Shown: positions 6,931 to 8,356 of the stretch, one piece after another
Layout of the letters: each line of letters opens with the position of its first letter
Position numbering within the stretch: position 1 is the stretch's first letter
Source of the DNA: Balneolaceae bacterium
GTDB taxonomy: Bacteria > Bacteroidota > Rhodothermia > Balneolales > Balneolaceae
Reading direction: 5' to 3'
Assembly: GCA_007123785.1 (NCBI GenBank)
Contig: SLGL01000163.1
Location: 1-8,356 of the forward strand
Length of the DNA: 8,356 nt
Position numbers and translations under genes: made by a program
The notes under the pieces: model-generated
Databases searched by the model: none
What the model was told of the DNA's origin: nothing
The model's input: only the letters and a program-made list of their open reading frames with translations

Positions 6931-7626
6931 ATGAAGCAACTGAAAAAAATCCTCATATCTTACCAAAACATTGTATTTCCTCTAACGTGTGCGTGCTGCG
7001 GATCGTCCACATCGGAGCAAAATTGTTATTTGTGTGAATGGTGCAAACTCGATCGCTTCGAAAAAGCATGTGCTGGCCCCGGAAACTTTCTGCCTGAACG
7101 AATTCGGTTCTGTTTTTCAATGTGGTATTTTGATAAGGGCGGATATCTTCAAAAGCTTTTGCACGACTTGAAGTATCATCACCTGAAAGGAGTGGGGGTA
7201 GAACTGGGAGAATGCCTCGGCCGTGCCTTTTTAAATCGGCTGGAGTCATCTATGACAGAAGAGTTTGCCTTGGCCAAGCCGCTGCTGGTGCCGGTGCCTC
7301 TTTACAAATCGAGACAAAGAAAAAGGGGATACAATCAGGCAAGAGCCATGGCAGAGGGGGTGGCACGGGTAACATCATGGCCGGTAGCTCGACAAGGTTT
7401 AATTATCAGGACAAAAAATACAAAAACGCAAACCGGGCTGAATTCCCTTGAACGGGAAAATAATCTCGCCGGCGCATTTGAAGTAACAGACAGTGCAGAG
7501 CTGCAGGATAAATTCCCCATTTTGATTGATGATGTTTTTACAACAGGATCTACTACATTCGAAGTGGCAAAAACAGTTTTGAAAGATGAACAAAAAGCCG
7601 GGATTTTAACAGTGGCAAAAGCGTAA
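6931..7626 (+). CDS. comF: ComF family protein (phosphoribosyltransferase fold)
   Basis: From the ATG at 6931 the product has 231 residues, normal for ComF. An in-frame TTG at 6916 would add five residues, but the ATG leads straight into the conserved N-terminus, and AGGA at 6910-6913 is too close to the TTG to help it. A cysteine cluster near the N-terminus (Cys20, Cys23, Cys35, Cys38, plus Cys22 and Cys32) forms the likely zinc finger. The ComF hallmark PVPLYKSRQRKRGYNQA spans about 121-137. The PRPP-loop motif ILIDDVFTTGST lies at 197-208. In naturally competent bacteria ComF is a cytoplasmic protein needed for DNA uptake or single-strand handling after import; its exact reaction is not settled. 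Other known competence genes are not visible here, so its function in this organism is inferred. Confidence 0.93.
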   Translation: MKQLKKILISYQNIVFPLTCACCGSSTSEQNCYLCEWCKLDRFEKACAGPGNFLPERIRFCFSMWYFDKGGYLQKLLHDLKYHHLKGVGVELGECLGRAFLNRLESSMTEEFALAKPLLVPVPLYKSRQRKRGYNQARAMAEGVARVTSWPVARQGLIIRTKNTKTQTGLNSLERENNLAGAFEVTDSAELQDKFPILIDDVFTTGSTTFEVAKTVLKDEQKAGILTVAKA

Positions 7627-7748
7627 ATGGCAAAAGAGAAGACTATTTGAATTTTGCAGGAGTAAGTGGTTCTATTCAGCTATGAATGGTTCGGGAAAAA
7701 GATCGTATATTCAGTGTTTTGACGAATTCACTCCCATCAGTAAACCCG
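7627..7748. other. Intergenic region between comF and the HAD gene
   Basis: The 122-nt gap holds no additional gene. A hairpin with seven pairs, one of them G-T, and loop GCTA lies at 7672-7689. It is followed by TTCGGG rather than a T-run, so it is not a standard terminator. A 9-bp direct repeat, TGGCAAAAG, occurs at 7613-7621 inside the end of comF and at 7628-7636 just after its stop. The sequence TATATT at 7706-7711 resembles a -10 element but has no suitable partner upstream. It remains open whether the HAD gene is co-transcribed with comF. Confidence 0.45.
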
Positions 7749-8356
7749 ATGAAACCAGAATTTATTTTTTTCGATATCGACAATACGCTTCTCGACCATT
7801 CATCTGCTGAGGCCAGTGCACAGCGGGAGATCTACTCACAATTCACCGAATTACAACAAGTAGCCGTGGATGAATGGCTGGATGCTTACAAGGAGATCAA
7901 TAATGGGCTTTGGCTTCAATATCAGAACGGTGCGATTGGCCGTGAGCAGCTCCAGCGAACCCGGTTTGAAAGAACGATGACTTCGCTCGGAATCGTATCA
8001 GAAAGGAGTGGTGAAATCGGCAAGAGATACATGGAAGTATATCGCGAATACTGGTGTTGGATTGATGGGGCAGAGGAAGCTCTTGAGGAAATCTCGGGGA
8101 GATTCCCGGTAGGTTTCATTACGAACGGATTTTTGGAAACGCAGCATGAGAAGATCGAGCAAATGGTGCTGTCTCGGTTCAGCAATCTGTTCATAATCTC
8201 CGAAGAGATCGGGGTGATGAAACCGCACCATAAAGTATTTGATACAGCTGCCGAAAAAGCGGGAAAGGTGCACGAATCTATTTTGTATGTGGGAGATTCC
8301 TATTCATCAGACATCATTGGTGGAAAAAATGCCGGCTGGAATACCGCCTGGTTTAC
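7749..8356 (+). CDS. HAD-superfamily hydrolase, YjjG-type nucleotidase (3' end cut off)
   Basis: 202 codons are visible before the window edge; the family usually ends near 225-235 residues, so only a short tail is missing. HAD motif I is FFDIDNTLLD with Asp9 as nucleophile and Asp11 as acid/base. Motif II is FITNGF with Thr125. Motif III is Lys158 in GVMKPHHKVF. Motif IV is GDSYSSD with Asp183 and Asp188. The cap region NNGLWLQYQNGAIGREQLQRTRFE (about 51-74) and the ISEEIGV stretch closely match E. coli YjjG, a pyrimidine 5'-nucleotidase that dephosphorylates dUMP, dTMP and UMP and removes some non-canonical nucleotides. The activity is inferred from the family. An in-frame ATG at 7686 would add 21 residues, but the ATG at 7749 gives the usual family N-terminus. 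The gene follows comF in the same direction. Confidence 0.9.
   Translation, partial: MKPEFIFFDIDNTLLDHSSAEASAQREIYSQFTELQQVAVDEWLDAYKEINNGLWLQYQNGAIGREQLQRTRFERTMTSLGIVSERSGEIGKRYMEVYREYWCWIDGAEEALEEISGRFPVGFITNGFLETQHEKIEQMVLSRFSNLFIISEEIGVMKPHHKVFDTAAEKAGKVHESILYVGDSYSSDIIGGKNAGWNTAWF

Noticed and set aside
6953..7249. Minus-strand open frame of 98 codons antisense to comF
   Set aside because: It overlaps the conserved comF coding sequence and has no recognisable motif.
7672..7689. Rho-independent terminator for comF
   Set aside because: The stem has few G-C pairs and is followed by TTCGGG, not a T-run.
7686..7748. Upstream in-frame ATG for the HAD gene, adding 21 residues
   Set aside because: The family begins a few residues before the FFDIDNT motif, which the ATG at 7749 provides; the extension shows no domain and overlaps a hairpin.

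Overview
The window holds six protein genes on two arms that diverge around 6796-6930, and reads as ordinary chromosomal core. I found no mobile element, RNA gene, CRISPR array or phage signature. The organism looks like a Gram-negative of the Bacteroidota/Balneolota type. This is an inference from three things: moderate, rather AT-rich base composition; the absence of any clear Shine-Dalgarno sequence in front of all six starts; and the style of the proteins (a XerD close to the E. coli form, a 7TM-HD phosphodiesterase, a RodZ-like membrane protein). The genus cannot be fixed from the sequence alone.

The left arm is on the minus strand and is transcribed from about 6795 down to 233: a RodZ-like HTH/membrane protein, then ligA (NAD+-dependent DNA ligase, 18 nt downstream), then a 790-residue PgpH-type 7TM-HD membrane phosphodiesterase (116 nt downstream), then xerD (3 nt downstream). 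The tight spacing suggests rodZ-ligA and pgpH-xerD are each co-transcribed. The 116-nt AT-rich gap before pgpH could hold a second promoter. By family knowledge the arm combines cell shape (RodZ with MreB), joining of DNA nicks (LigA), probable cyclic-di-AMP turnover (PgpH type) and chromosome dimer resolution (XerD). All four look intact, with catalytic residues in place.

The right arm is on the plus strand: comF, a zinc-finger phosphoribosyltransferase-fold protein linked to DNA uptake, then a YjjG-type HAD nucleotidase cut by the right edge of the window.

Non-coding sequence is limited to four gaps. 1-232 is AT-rich with one small perfect inverted repeat. 3521-3636 contains a 28-bp-span inverted repeat. 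6796-6930 is the divergent control region with overlapping inverted repeats. 7627-7748 holds a weak hairpin and a short direct repeat at the comF stop codon. I see no convincing new system. The observations most worth checking are the possible operators in the divergent region, the cluster of A-tracts in the rodZ linker, and the conservation of the pgpH-xerD and rodZ-ligA pairings.
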